From Candidatus Desantisiibacteriota bacterium (lineage in GTDB: Bacteria > UBA9089 > CG2-30-40-21), in NCBI GenBank assembly GCA_016208205.1, contig JACQYP010000082.1:1-14699 (forward strand): a DNA stretch of 14,699 nt, read 5' to 3'. The notes beneath the pieces are model-generated. The model did not search any database. It was given only the letters and a program-made list of their open reading frames with translations, and was not told where the DNA came from. How positions within the stretch are numbered: the stretch's first letter is position 1; each line of letters begins with the position of its first letter. The position numbers were made by a program, and so were the translations under genes. Positions 1 to 7,703 of this stretch are shown here, piece after piece.

Positions 1-3000
1 AGGCCATAGTGCTGGGCCAGCACGCGATCAATTTCGTCGAGGATGGGTTTGGATAGGCGTGGATAAAACTCTTGATAAACTATATTTCCTGTAAGCGATG
101 ATGTCTTTTCTTTCATGCAGCTCTTTTGGTTATATTCTTGCATTAGTTGGTCGCAAAGTTTTGATAAGATAGTAGACTGTTTGCGAGACATAGAATCTAA
201 AGTTATTGGAAATTCTTGTAGATCACTAGGATTTAGGTCTCTACAGTTTGTTGTAAGAATAAAATACCAATAAAAATGAGAACTGCTTAGAATTGCAATA
301 GAGCAGTCACAAGTCTCTTGATCGCTAAAATACAAATAGTTTTCACGGCTTGATATACCATTTTTACCATTGAGAATAAACTTTGGTTGGAAATTCGTAA
401 ATATTTTCCAATATCGTCCGCCACCAATGCGGTAATAAATTGCATGTTTTGAACTTTTCCTGAAATGTACTCCAAGTATTGCCGATTTAGATTTAATTTT
501 TTGTAACAACCCTTCTTCGACTAAAGATGACACCTTGGGGAGGACATATGATTTTAGTTTACTTACAGGTGTGTAATTGGTTCTTTCAAATAGATATGAC
601 CGCTCTTCAACGCTCCATTTAGTAAAACCTGTACTATAGACTTTTGAATGCGAACTATTTCTCTTTTGAGATAATACTATCGTTAGCAAGACTTCGGCGC
701 CGGTGAACAATTTGCTTGGTCTTTCGGCATAGTCGCTCAAAAAAACATTGCTGCTATTTTTCAGAATAATATCTTGAGCGGGCTCCATTCTTTGAGTACA
801 AACGAAACTAATCGGAATTATGAACCCGAAATGTCCGATAGTTGTCAGCAAAGCATTTGATCGCTCAATTGCAAAGGCATAAAGATTTCCACTCGATTCA
901 GTCGTGTAGTTTTGTATAGTGTAACTTTTACGAACTTTGCTATACTCCACATACGGCGGATTCCCAATCACCACATCAAACCCGCTCTTACTCGCGATAA
1001 TCTCATAAAACTCTGCAAACCAATGAAACGGTTGATGTGTAGCAAGCCATTTCTTGTATTCTTCTTTTTCAAGAATATCCCCATTCAGGTCATCCTTTGC
1101 TTTCTTAAAACCATCATAATCATCGCCACTTGAAAGCTGTATCTCTTTATATCTTGCAAAAGCACGAGCCACAATGTCGCATTGCTCCAGAATCTTTTTC
1201 TTATGGGCTTCGGGTACAAAGAAACCGCTAATGCTATCTATTTGCTTTTTCGTTGCATACCCCACCAATGTATTCCCGGCACGAATATTAAAGTCAACAT
1301 CCGGCAACGGCTCCAGCCCCATGTTCGGTTTGCAGTAATCGGCATCAACCGTTGCCACTAATTTCAAAAACAGCCTTAGTTTAGCGATTTCCACCGCCTC
1401 GTTCATAATATCCACACCATAAAGATTGTTCAAAATAATGGACTTGTAAATGAAATATTGCAGATTAGGGTGCTCTGGAGCATTGACCTGTGCAAGTGTT
1501 TCTTCAAAAAACTTATGCTTACCCTTGCTGCTTTCATCTACAAAACCACGCATTCGTTGAATACATGCTTCATAGAGCAGTTCAAGGATATTCATTGCCG
1601 CAAAGAGAAACGCCCCTGACCCGCAAGTAGGGTCAAGTATCGTTATGCTGGAGAGTGCTTTATAAAAATAGCGGATAAACTCAGCGTCTTCAGTGGTTTC
1701 GAGCACATCCTGTGCAAACTGACGGATATTGAGGTTATAGGTGATAAAATCATTGATTTCTCTGATTTCGCCATTTGCAATTTTTCCCTTGATGTCCGCA
1801 TAGCGTTTACGCCGTTCAATCACTTCGCGATAAATCTCGGTCGGCAGGGCAATATCAGATGGTGCGGGTTTGTTCCAACTTTTGCGGAGTTCCCAGAGCC
1901 AGGGATCATTGCCGTCAACCAGTTTATTTTCCAGTTCCATGTTAAATCCTTTCTGTATTTCCTCCGGTAAATCATTGAACAACAATATACGGGCGGGTTC
2001 CGTACGGGCGGGTTCCGTACGGGCGGGTTCTAAACCCGCCCCTACGGATATGCCATATTTCACCGCATCATAAATATACTCATCACCGCTGGTTTTCACC
2101 ATCTGCCAGAGCCAGCCATCATCGGCAAATGGGCGGGTTTGGAATGGGCGGGTTTGGAACCCGCCCCTACCATACTGCCGTTTCACCTCGTCAAAGAGCC
2201 AGGGGATGATACAATTCTTGGCTATGTAGTCGGTAATATCCGGTTTGGTGTAATACGCTCCCATTTGAGCGCGGTCGTTGATGTATTTCTCAAAGATATA
2301 GCCGATTACATCAGGATTGATATCTTTTCCGCTGGCGGTTTCGCGGGTGTCAAGATGCCATTCCCACTGGTCGAAAAATGTAAAAAGCCGTTCAAATGCC
2401 TTGTCATCAATAGATATTTCCTTGTAAGTCTTTTCAATTTCGTGCTCGTCAAAAAGACCGCCGTTCAAGTAAGGGATTTTGCCGATTTCCACTTCCAGAT
2501 TCCTGCTCTGTTCCGGCAAGCCAAGCCCTTCACGAAACAGGGCAAGTAGAAAATCACGATAGAATGAATAAAATTGATTCGTGCCTTTTTTCTCTTTGCA
2601 GACTTTGAGCTTGTCCTGCAAATAGTTTTTGTTATTGTCCAGAAATCCTTTTTTCTGAATGAAATAGCAGAACATCAAACGGTTCAGCATTAGCGAGGCA
2701 TACCAGTCCATATTAAGCTGGTCGTCTATCCCCTTAATAAATTCCAGAAATGCAGTATGCTCCTTCTTGAACCCCTCATAAAATTTCTTAGTAACCTTTT
2801 CTGCATTGGTATTGAATTGTTCGGTTACAACTGATTTGACATCAACAATGCTTATCCTGTCTTCATCGTCAATGGAAAAGAAAAGCCCTTTGAGTTTTTG
2901 AAACAGAAGTTCCGGCTCCTGATGAGAGTAATAATGTGTTTCTCTTGTAACAACAGGCTTACCCTGCTCCCTGATAACCAATTGCCATATCTGATGCCTT

Positions 3001-3287
3001 CCGGCGGCATCACAGAAGATAATCAAATGCTCAAAGTAAAGTTTTGTAATGATATTATCTATCTTCTTTCTAATAGAATAGTCGGGTATATTTTCGTTAT
3101 TGCTGGCAGTGCAGACAAATATAACAAATCCCTTTTTATCAGCCACAGCATTAAGCAGATATTCTGTCTCATTCAGGACAACCTTCTCAGCCTTTTTGAC
3201 ATAATCCCAGCCTAATTCATTAAAAAGCTCTGTAAACTGAAAGCCTTTGATGAGTTGATTGAATCGTGTTTTGTTTATGGTCTGCAT
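1..3287 (-). CDS. Eco57I-class N6-adenine DNA methyltransferase of a restriction-modification-like pair (C-terminus cut by window edge)
   Basis: The frame is open from the ATG at 3287-3285 to base 1, giving 1095 residues with no stop in the window. The SAM-binding motif I reads DPTCGSGAF (552-560) and the catalytic motif is NPPY (776-779), followed by VEYSKVR; these mark a gamma-type N6-adenine methyltransferase. Residues 30-110 form a conserved N-terminal region of this family (IRKKIDNII, EHLIIFCDAA), ahead of a helical section and MGAYYTKPDI near 350. The final visible residues, DEIDRVLAQHYG, resemble the usual C-terminal ending, so probably only a few dozen residues are missing. The start is supported by a GGTGGAG ribosome site 11 nt upstream. 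The gene follows the helicase-nuclease gene by 21 bp, so the two are probably co-transcribed and act together in modification and restriction. Residues 373-386 and 415-433 are repeat-derived insertions. The DNA target is unknown. Confidence 0.93.
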   Translation of the reverse strand, partial: MQTINKTRFNQLIKGFQFTELFNELGWDYVKKAEKVVLNETEYLLNAVADKKGFVIFVCTASNNENIPDYSIRKKIDNIITKLYFEHLIIFCDAAGRHQIWQLVIREQGKPVVTRETHYYSHQEPELLFQKLKGLFFSIDDEDRISIVDVKSVVTEQFNTNAEKVTKKFYEGFKKEHTAFLEFIKGIDDQLNMDWYASLMLNRLMFCYFIQKKGFLDNNKNYLQDKLKVCKEKKGTNQFYSFYRDFLLALFREGLGLPEQSRNLEVEIGKIPYLNGGLFDEHEIEKTYKEISIDDKAFERLFTFFDQWEWHLDTRETASGKDINPDVIGYIFEKYINDRAQMGAYYTKPDITDYIAKNCIIPWLFDEVKRQYGRGGFQTRPFQTRPFADDGWLWQMVKTSGDEYIYDAVKYGISVGAGLEPARTEPARTEPARILLFNDLPEEIQKGFNMELENKLVDGNDPWLWELRKSWNKPAPSDIALPTEIYREVIERRKRYADIKGKIANGEIREINDFITYNLNIRQFAQDVLETTEDAEFIRYFYKALSSITILDPTCGSGAFLFAAMNILELLYEACIQRMRGFVDESSKGKHKFFEETLAQVNAPEHPNLQYFIYKSIILNNLYGVDIMNEAVEIAKLRLFLKLVATVDADYCKPNMGLEPLPDVDFNIRAGNTLVGYATKKQIDSISGFFVPEAHKKKILEQCDIVARAFARYKEIQLSSGDDYDGFKKAKDDLNGDILEKEEYKKWLATHQPFHWFAEFYEIIASKSGFDVVIGNPPYVEYSKVRKSYTIQNYTTESSGNLYAFAIERSNALLTTIGHFGFIIPISFVCTQRMEPAQDIILKNSSNVFLSDYAERPSKLFTGAEVLLTIVLSQKRNSSHSKVYSTGFTKWSVEERSYLFERTNYTPVSKLKSYVLPKVSSLVEEGLLQKIKSKSAILGVHFRKSSKHAIYYRIGGGRYWKIFTNFQPKFILNGKNGISSRENYLYFSDQETCDCSIAILSSSHFYWYFILTTNCRDLNPSDLQEFPITLDSMSRKQSTILSKLCDQLMQEYNQKSCMKEKTSSLTGNIVYQEFYPRLSKPILDEIDRVLAQHYG
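1991..2045. repeat. GGGCGGGTT palindromic repeat cluster inside the methylase gene, copy A
   Basis: Two tandem 15 bp units (gggcgggttccgtac at 1991-2005 and 2006-2020) lead into a palindrome at 2021-2041, with 9 bp arms GGGCGGGTT/AACCCGCCC and a 3 nt loop. Because the unit is 15 bp, the array stays in frame; on the minus strand it encodes GLEP then ARTEP-type five-residue repeats (residues 415-433). It is much richer in G and C than its surroundings. This looks like a dispersed intergenic repeat tolerated in a surface loop. Confidence 0.85.
2131..2170. repeat. GGGCGGGTT palindromic repeat cluster inside the methylase gene, copy B
   Basis: One 15 bp unit (gggcgggtttggaat at 2131-2145) precedes a palindrome at 2146-2166 with the same 9 bp arms and the loop TGG. 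The cluster is in frame and encodes GRGGFQTRPFQTRPF-like sequence (about residues 373-386). It is read in a different codon phase from copy A, so the two copies give unrelated peptides. Selection is therefore not for a particular peptide, as expected of a DNA-level repeat. Confidence 0.85.
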
Positions 3288-3308
3288 AGGTTAGTTTTCT
3301 CCACCTTT

Positions 3309-6300
3309 TTATTCTCTCACCATTCCCAGCGAGCATATTATCTGCGGTTCTTTATGTGCTGATTCTTCCTCGTTTATCAGGCACAATCTATCATCATCCC
3401 TTAATGAGATGACAAGATTAGCAATATCTTCATCCGATATACCGGATTTAAGTTGTCTATTAAGTGTATCTCTGGAAAATTCTTTTAACGGATATTTGTA
3501 AATATCGTCAATTACCCATTTTAAGGCATCATTTACAAACAGAGTGCCTTTATTTTCCTCATAATATCGGTTCAATCTCATATAGGTTTTGTAACGGGCA
3601 CCTGTCGTTTTCCCAAGCTGACCGCCGATTAATCGTTCATACTGCCTTATGTGTTCAATGGCTTTTCCAACAAGATAATGATGATTATCCAATCTCATCA
3701 TGGGCGGTGTATCTGCACTGCACTCAGCGGATTTAAGGATAGTCCACTGTGATTGCGTAATAATTTCACCTTTCCTGTCCACCCAGACCATAACATCATT
3801 GTCTTCTGCTGTTCTTGCGTAGGTTATAACACCCTCTTTGCGTAATTTATCCTCTTTGAATGCCTTTGTTGAGTAAATGACATCTGGCAGTTCAGGAATT
3901 GTTTTTTTCAGGGAAGGATCTGCATCTGTTGCGTTCTTCCATATTTGATAGGCATAAGAAGACAAATCAATCTCATCACTGTCGTTTTCATCCAACATGC
4001 CTGATTTCTCATTGTAAAAATCATGTATTTTTACCGGATCTCCGTCAAAAAAGGTTTCATCAGAACCTACTACCTCTGCATTCTGGCGGATACGACCCTT
4101 TAACCGTTCCCTTAGATTGATAATCCTTTCTATGCCATCTTCAGGCAGAAACGAATAGCAGAGAATTTTCTCAGCCTTTTGTCCAATCCTGTCCACCCTG
4201 CCTGCCCTTTGTATCAAACGGATAAGTGCCCATGGCAGGTCATAATTGACAATTATATGGCAGTCCTGAAGGTTCTGCCCTTCACTCAATACATCCGTAG
4301 TAATCAGGATGCGAATTTCTTCATCAGATCCTGCAATACCGCTTTTTTCATTACTAAATGGACTAAATCTATATGCAAATGCCGTCGGGTCATCGCATTC
4401 TCCGGTAACAACCTCAATCTGCTTGACCTCTCTTTTCTTCAATTCATTGCACAGATAGTTTGCAGTGTCGGCAAATTGTGTAAATATCAGTACCTTTTCC
4501 TTGTAATGTTTTTTGGTGCAAAGCTCAAAAAGGGCATTTAGCTGCCTGTCGTTGTCAGGGTTCCAATTCTGAGCAATCGTTAGTATCTTCATAATTTCTT
4601 TGCTGTCATGAATAAGATTGTCCTTCAAATCTTTTTGAAATAATCCGCTCCTTATCCAGTCGAAACGGCTTTTAGGTTGTGTCTCATATGATTTATAAAC
4701 ACGGACGACTGACTGAATGTAGTAATCCTCTTCATTAAATAATAAGGAATGCAACCCCTTAACCCTTGTCCCCCGCTGGCTGGGGTAGGGGGTGGATAAC
4801 GCTAAGGTGGAATCATCGCCTGAGTTATCCGTGTCTGTATCTTCCGGAAAATCATCAAATATATTTGCCTCCTGTGTACCGATAGGAAGCGGAAGGTTAT
4901 TTTCTATGGCATAGACATGAACGAAATTACGCAGGATATGACGACTCAATGATAGCAGGAAGGAATAACCACTGCTTTCAAGCCTTTTGAATAGATTGGT
5001 TCTGCAAAAACCCATCATTCGCTTTCCTGCACGCGATAAATTTTCCTTTATTATTTCCTCATCTTTGGTAGGTATCAGGGTTGTCTTTTTATCCAGATAG
5101 TTTGCCCATCCGTATCTGGGCAGGTTCAACCCGTTGATAATATCAACTATATTGTCAGAGTATAACCTTGCATATTGATCATCCGGGTCATTGGGATTAA
5201 ATTCATATTCAACCTTTTTTGGCATTCTGTCCGGAAAATATGAACGCCTTCCATCATTAAACAATAAATATTTCTTTTTTGTCTCCTGGTCAATTTCAGC
5301 ATAATGCTGTTTTATAAAACTCCTTGGTCTTCTAACCATATACAATCGCATAAGTTCTCTCCAGTCATCTGCAAAATCACTTTTTTCAAATGCCGGAAGT
5401 GTAGTTGCCGAATATGGATATTTTGACATAAATTGCACCCTGCCGCCTATGCTTTCAATGAATCGCTCAGGGCTTATACCCAGATCTTTATCTTCGGAGA
5501 TAAAAAGACGGAGTTGATTGGACAAATCAAGATAGGTCTTGTTATACGGCGTAGCAGTGAGCAAGATAACTTTACTGTCATTGAGCTGAATATATTCCTG
5601 TATGGCTCTGTAGCGTTTTCCTTCCCTGTTTCTGAGATTGTGGCTTTCATCAATGATAACTATGCGGTATCGTCTTAATTTTGGCATCTCTGCTTGAACC
5701 TGAGTAACAGGAAGAACCTTTGCCCTTAATTGATATTTGTGTGCATAATCCTCCCACATATTTGTAAGATTTTTAGGGCATATAATCAGGGTTTCAAGAA
5801 AAAAATCCTCTTCAAATATCTTTGCTATGGCTGTAGCCGTAAGTGTCTTGCCCAGACCAACAACATCACCAATTAAAACCCCATCTCTTTTATTCAGATA
5901 ATGTGCTGCAATAAAAACAGCCTTTTGCTGGAAGTTGAGTAGTTTTTCCTGCAATATTTTTGGTATCTTAAATTCCGTCAACCCGGCGCGTGCCTCACGA
6001 GAGAGGTGATAAGCAATTTTCAGATAAATATGGTATGGCAATCGTAGCTTATCAGCAGCCCAGCTACTGTCAATTATCTCTATCAATTCTTTTGATATAT
6101 CAATGCACCATTGGTCAGCCCATCTATCTTCAAACCATCCGGCAAGTTTCAGAGCCGCATCCTGCTCCAGGACATCAATATTTAACTCACCCTGCTTGAG
6201 AAGCCCGGCAAGGGTCAGATTACTGCTGCCGAGATAACCGATAATCGGACTTATCTTATCATCCCTGAACAGGAGATAAAGCTTGGCATGTAATTGATAA

Positions 6301-6701
6301 CGGAGAAAGAGTTTTACTGTTACCTTCTTGTCTTTTATCTGACGGGATAATCTTCTTAAGCCCATCTCATCTTCTTTTGTGGGTATGCCTATGGTTAACT
6401 GTTCCCTGAATTCCTGAGCCAGCTTTTTTCTGATGGCCGATGCTGTTTTATTATCCATAATACCTTGCTCAGTTTTAGAGAAATAATCCCTGATTATCTC
6501 CAGAGGTGGTTTTTGCATTCCTATCAAAAGCCTGCAAGAATTTTCATCCCCACCCTTTAATCTGTCTATTTTATCTACAACCTGTTTCCATCCTCGCAGA
6601 TTAAAATAGCCGACACAAAAGTCTGCCCGATGTGATACCTCAAGGGTATCATTTAATCCCTGAATCAAATGGTTTTCAATGTTATCGTAGATTTTAGGCA
6701 T
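3309..6701 (-). CDS. PLD-nuclease/SNF2 helicase fusion protein (restriction or phage-defence helicase)
   Basis: An 1130-residue protein from the ATG at 6701. An N-terminal phospholipase D-type domain carries HAK (H138, K140) and GSSNLT (158-163), so one HKD half-site is intact. An SNF2/superfamily 2 helicase follows: Walker A DVVGLGKT (279-286), DESH (351-354), TATP (382-385), TTDVLSEGQNLQ (from 801) and QRAGRVDRIGQ (831-841). The C-terminal 250 residues are not recognised. The start at 6701 is favoured because MPKIYDNIE resembles the usual beginning of this family and GGAG lies 10 nt upstream; an in-frame ATG at 6731 would add 10 residues. With the methylase gene 21 bp downstream, the protein probably translocates on and cuts unmodified DNA. 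It recalls DISARM DrmD with a PLD domain built in, but no drmA or drmB is seen. Residues 633-654 look like a repeat insertion. Confidence 0.92.
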   Translation of the reverse strand: MPKIYDNIENHLIQGLNDTLEVSHRADFCVGYFNLRGWKQVVDKIDRLKGGDENSCRLLIGMQKPPLEIIRDYFSKTEQGIMDNKTASAIRKKLAQEFREQLTIGIPTKEDEMGLRRLSRQIKDKKVTVKLFLRYQLHAKLYLLFRDDKISPIIGYLGSSNLTLAGLLKQGELNIDVLEQDAALKLAGWFEDRWADQWCIDISKELIEIIDSSWAADKLRLPYHIYLKIAYHLSREARAGLTEFKIPKILQEKLLNFQQKAVFIAAHYLNKRDGVLIGDVVGLGKTLTATAIAKIFEEDFFLETLIICPKNLTNMWEDYAHKYQLRAKVLPVTQVQAEMPKLRRYRIVIIDESHNLRNREGKRYRAIQEYIQLNDSKVILLTATPYNKTYLDLSNQLRLFISEDKDLGISPERFIESIGGRVQFMSKYPYSATTLPAFEKSDFADDWRELMRLYMVRRPRSFIKQHYAEIDQETKKKYLLFNDGRRSYFPDRMPKKVEYEFNPNDPDDQYARLYSDNIVDIINGLNLPRYGWANYLDKKTTLIPTKDEEIIKENLSRAGKRMMGFCRTNLFKRLESSGYSFLLSLSRHILRNFVHVYAIENNLPLPIGTQEANIFDDFPEDTDTDNSGDDSTLALSTPYPSQRGTRVKGLHSLLFNEEDYYIQSVVRVYKSYETQPKSRFDWIRSGLFQKDLKDNLIHDSKEIMKILTIAQNWNPDNDRQLNALFELCTKKHYKEKVLIFTQFADTANYLCNELKKREVKQIEVVTGECDDPTAFAYRFSPFSNEKSGIAGSDEEIRILITTDVLSEGQNLQDCHIIVNYDLPWALIRLIQRAGRVDRIGQKAEKILCYSFLPEDGIERIINLRERLKGRIRQNAEVVGSDETFFDGDPVKIHDFYNEKSGMLDENDSDEIDLSSYAYQIWKNATDADPSLKKTIPELPDVIYSTKAFKEDKLRKEGVITYARTAEDNDVMVWVDRKGEIITQSQWTILKSAECSADTPPMMRLDNHHYLVGKAIEHIRQYERLIGGQLGKTTGARYKTYMRLNRYYEENKGTLFVNDALKWVIDDIYKYPLKEFSRDTLNRQLKSGISDEDIANLVISLRDDDRLCLINEEESAHKEPQIICSLGMVRE
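4740..4805. repeat. Palindromic repeat-like insertion inside the helicase gene
   Basis: This stretch has clustered C and G runs (cccccgctggctggggta near 4770-4790) unlike the flanking AT-rich codons, and it forms an imperfect inverted repeat with ccttaac and gctaagg near its ends. It encodes STPYPSQRGTRVKGL in the linker between helicase lobes, between an acidic stretch (DTDTDNSGDD) and LFNEEDYY. The peptide resembles the TPTPSQRG-like products of dispersed intergenic repeats. No second copy lies in the window, so the call rests on composition and peptide style. Confidence 0.5.
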
Positions 6702-6739
6702 TTGTTGGGTACTCCAAAGTTTTCTTTGCATACAAAGGT

Positions 6740-6768
6740 ATTATACAGACAGAATTAGTTTCTGTCAA
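6740..6768 (-). promoter_or_regulatory. Consensus sigma70-type promoter for the helicase-methylase unit
   Basis: On the minus strand TTGACA (6768-6763) and TATAAT (6745-6740) are separated by exactly 17 bp. Transcription would begin near 6733. That leaves a leader of about 32 nt for the start at 6701, or almost none for the ATG at 6731. The defence-like pair therefore appears to have a strong promoter of its own. No operator-like repeat was noticed beside it. Confidence 0.75.
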
Positions 6769-6805
6769 TCCAAATTTGACACTTAATCTAACTTCTTGAG
6801 ATGGT

Positions 6806-7348
6806 TCACTTTATCCTCTTCCATACGATAATTAGGATACTACCCAGAATAACCATTTCCTCAACTGCACTCATTACCACAAAACTGACAAACCCCATCT
6901 CCGGAGAATAACCAAAGGGAAAGCCGGTAGCCATGATAATTCGATGCGTACTCAAGGGATAGAACAGCATCAAGCCCTTTTTAACGATAAAAATATCCAT
7001 TAAGACATGAGAAGTTACACATATTCCACTGATAATACCCCACTTTCTCCAATCCCTCTGAAACATCCTTGCCACAATCCCGACAACAAGCATGATTAAA
7101 ATCACAAATCCCAGGGAATGTGTTGGACCATGATGGTTTTCCCAGCTTAATCTAACCCATGGCAACGATAAACCACCACTTACCCATTCTTGGGAGAGAG
7201 AGGAGTTTGTTATGGAAATAAAATCAATATCCGGCAGGCTGGAAAAAATGATGCAAAATAAAAGGCATATCCATCCCTGTTGTTTTCTTTTGCGGATGAT
7301 AGTATGAATAATCGCTGCTGTTAATGTATGACCAATTGGTGTAGGCAC
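6806..7348 (-). CDS. YdjM-type membrane-bound metal-dependent hydrolase
   Basis: A 180-residue membrane protein of the YdjM/PF04307 metal-dependent hydrolase type. Polar motifs that would hold metal lie between hydrophobic segments: H7 in TPIGH, PDID (39-42), HHGPTHS (72-78), SHVLMDIF (113-120) and STHR (133-136). Likely membrane spans are about 25-45, 78-96, 104-122 and 152-176. The start is GTG, chosen because AAAGGAG lies 6 nt upstream and MPTPIGHTLTAA fits the family N-terminus. The substrate is unknown; E. coli YdjM is LexA-regulated, but no LexA box was recognised here. An inverted-repeat element ends next to the ribosome site, so transcription must start in or beyond that element. The gene points the same way as the helicase gene, but the promoter at 6740-6768 separates them. 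Confidence 0.88.
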   Translation of the reverse strand: MPTPIGHTLTAAIIHTIIRKRKQQGWICLLFCIIFSSLPDIDFISITNSSLSQEWVSGGLSLPWVRLSWENHHGPTHSLGFVILIMLVVGIVARMFQRDWRKWGIISGICVTSHVLMDIFIVKKGLMLFYPLSTHRIIMATGFPFGYSPEMGFVSFVVMSAVEEMVILGSILIIVWKRIK

Positions 7349-7359
7349 TTTTTTCTCCT

Positions 7360-7573
7360 TTTGTAACTACTCAGGTGTTCAGGCTGAAGGCTGTTAGTTT
7401 TCATGTATTGGCCAAATCAAGGCGCTCAAAACTTACTCGTCGATAGATCGACATCGCAACTTTGTTGGCCAGTTCAAATGCCCTGAGCTTCCTATAATCA
7501 CACATGATTCCTTCCTTCAGCCTTCAGTCTATCCCTATATTCACAGGGACAAGCCTACCTGAGTAGTTACAAA
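7360..7573. mobile_element. 214 bp element with perfect 17 bp terminal inverted repeats
   Basis: The left end TTTGTAACTACTCAGGT (7360-7376) is the exact inverse of ACCTGAGTAGTTACAAA (7557-7573). Inner inverted repeats (aggctgaaggctg at 7381-7393 and its near-inverse at 7518-7530, 12 of 13 matching) allow a longer stem. A further small hairpin, tccct...aggga, lies near 7532-7549. The interior encodes a truncated four-helix-bundle-like peptide on the minus strand. It behaves like a deletion derivative of a larger mobile unit. No clear target duplication was seen. Its left end abuts the ribosome site of the hydrolase gene. Confidence 0.7.
7401..7505 (-). pseudogene. Truncated four-helix-bundle (S23/23S rRNA intervening-sequence protein-like) gene
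   Basis: A 34-residue frame starts at the ATG at 7505-7503 with a GAAGGAAGG ribosome site upstream. Its first 22 residues, CDYRKLRAFELANKVAMSIY after the initiator, match the N-terminal pattern of the four-helix-bundle family (DYRKL..FE.A...A..IY), whose members are usually about 115-125 residues. After YR the sequence diverges and stops at 7401-7403, so the GLTSQ..RA core is lost. The fragment lies wholly inside the inverted-repeat element, which suggests that the intact element carried such a gene. Recognition is from memory of the family and has not been aligned. Confidence 0.6.
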
Positions 7574-7664
7574 TATACACCAGAAGCAAGGGATTGTCCA
7601 CTATTATTTTCAGGTTCCCATAAATATTTTCTATTTACGACATCACCTTTACACAAATTTTGCC

Positions 7665-7693
7665 TTGACTTTCTCTATTGGATGATGTATAAT
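7665..7693 (+). promoter_or_regulatory. Sigma70-type promoter of ribE, giving a nearly leaderless mRNA
   Basis: TTGACT (7665-7670) and TATAAT (7688-7693) are 17 bp apart. A start 6-8 nt after the -10 box falls at about 7700, only a few bases before the ribE ATG at 7704. No Shine-Dalgarno sequence is present between them. No FMN riboswitch fits in this space, and none was recognised further upstream. Confidence 0.7.
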
Positions 7694-7703
7694 AGATTTT
7701 AAT

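Noticed and set aside
1991..2045. CRISPR-like tandem repeat
   Set aside because: Units are only 15 bp, directly abutting without spacers, and in frame inside a gene.
2139..2549. Plus-strand open frame of 136 codons opposite the methylase
   Set aside because: It begins within the palindromic repeat with a TTG and runs antisense to conserved methylase sequence; it is a by-product of the repeat.
7574..7703. Possible FMN riboswitch upstream of ribE
   Set aside because: The conserved FMN-element core (AGGAUAUG, GAGGGUG-like) was not found, and the promoter lies immediately before the ATG.
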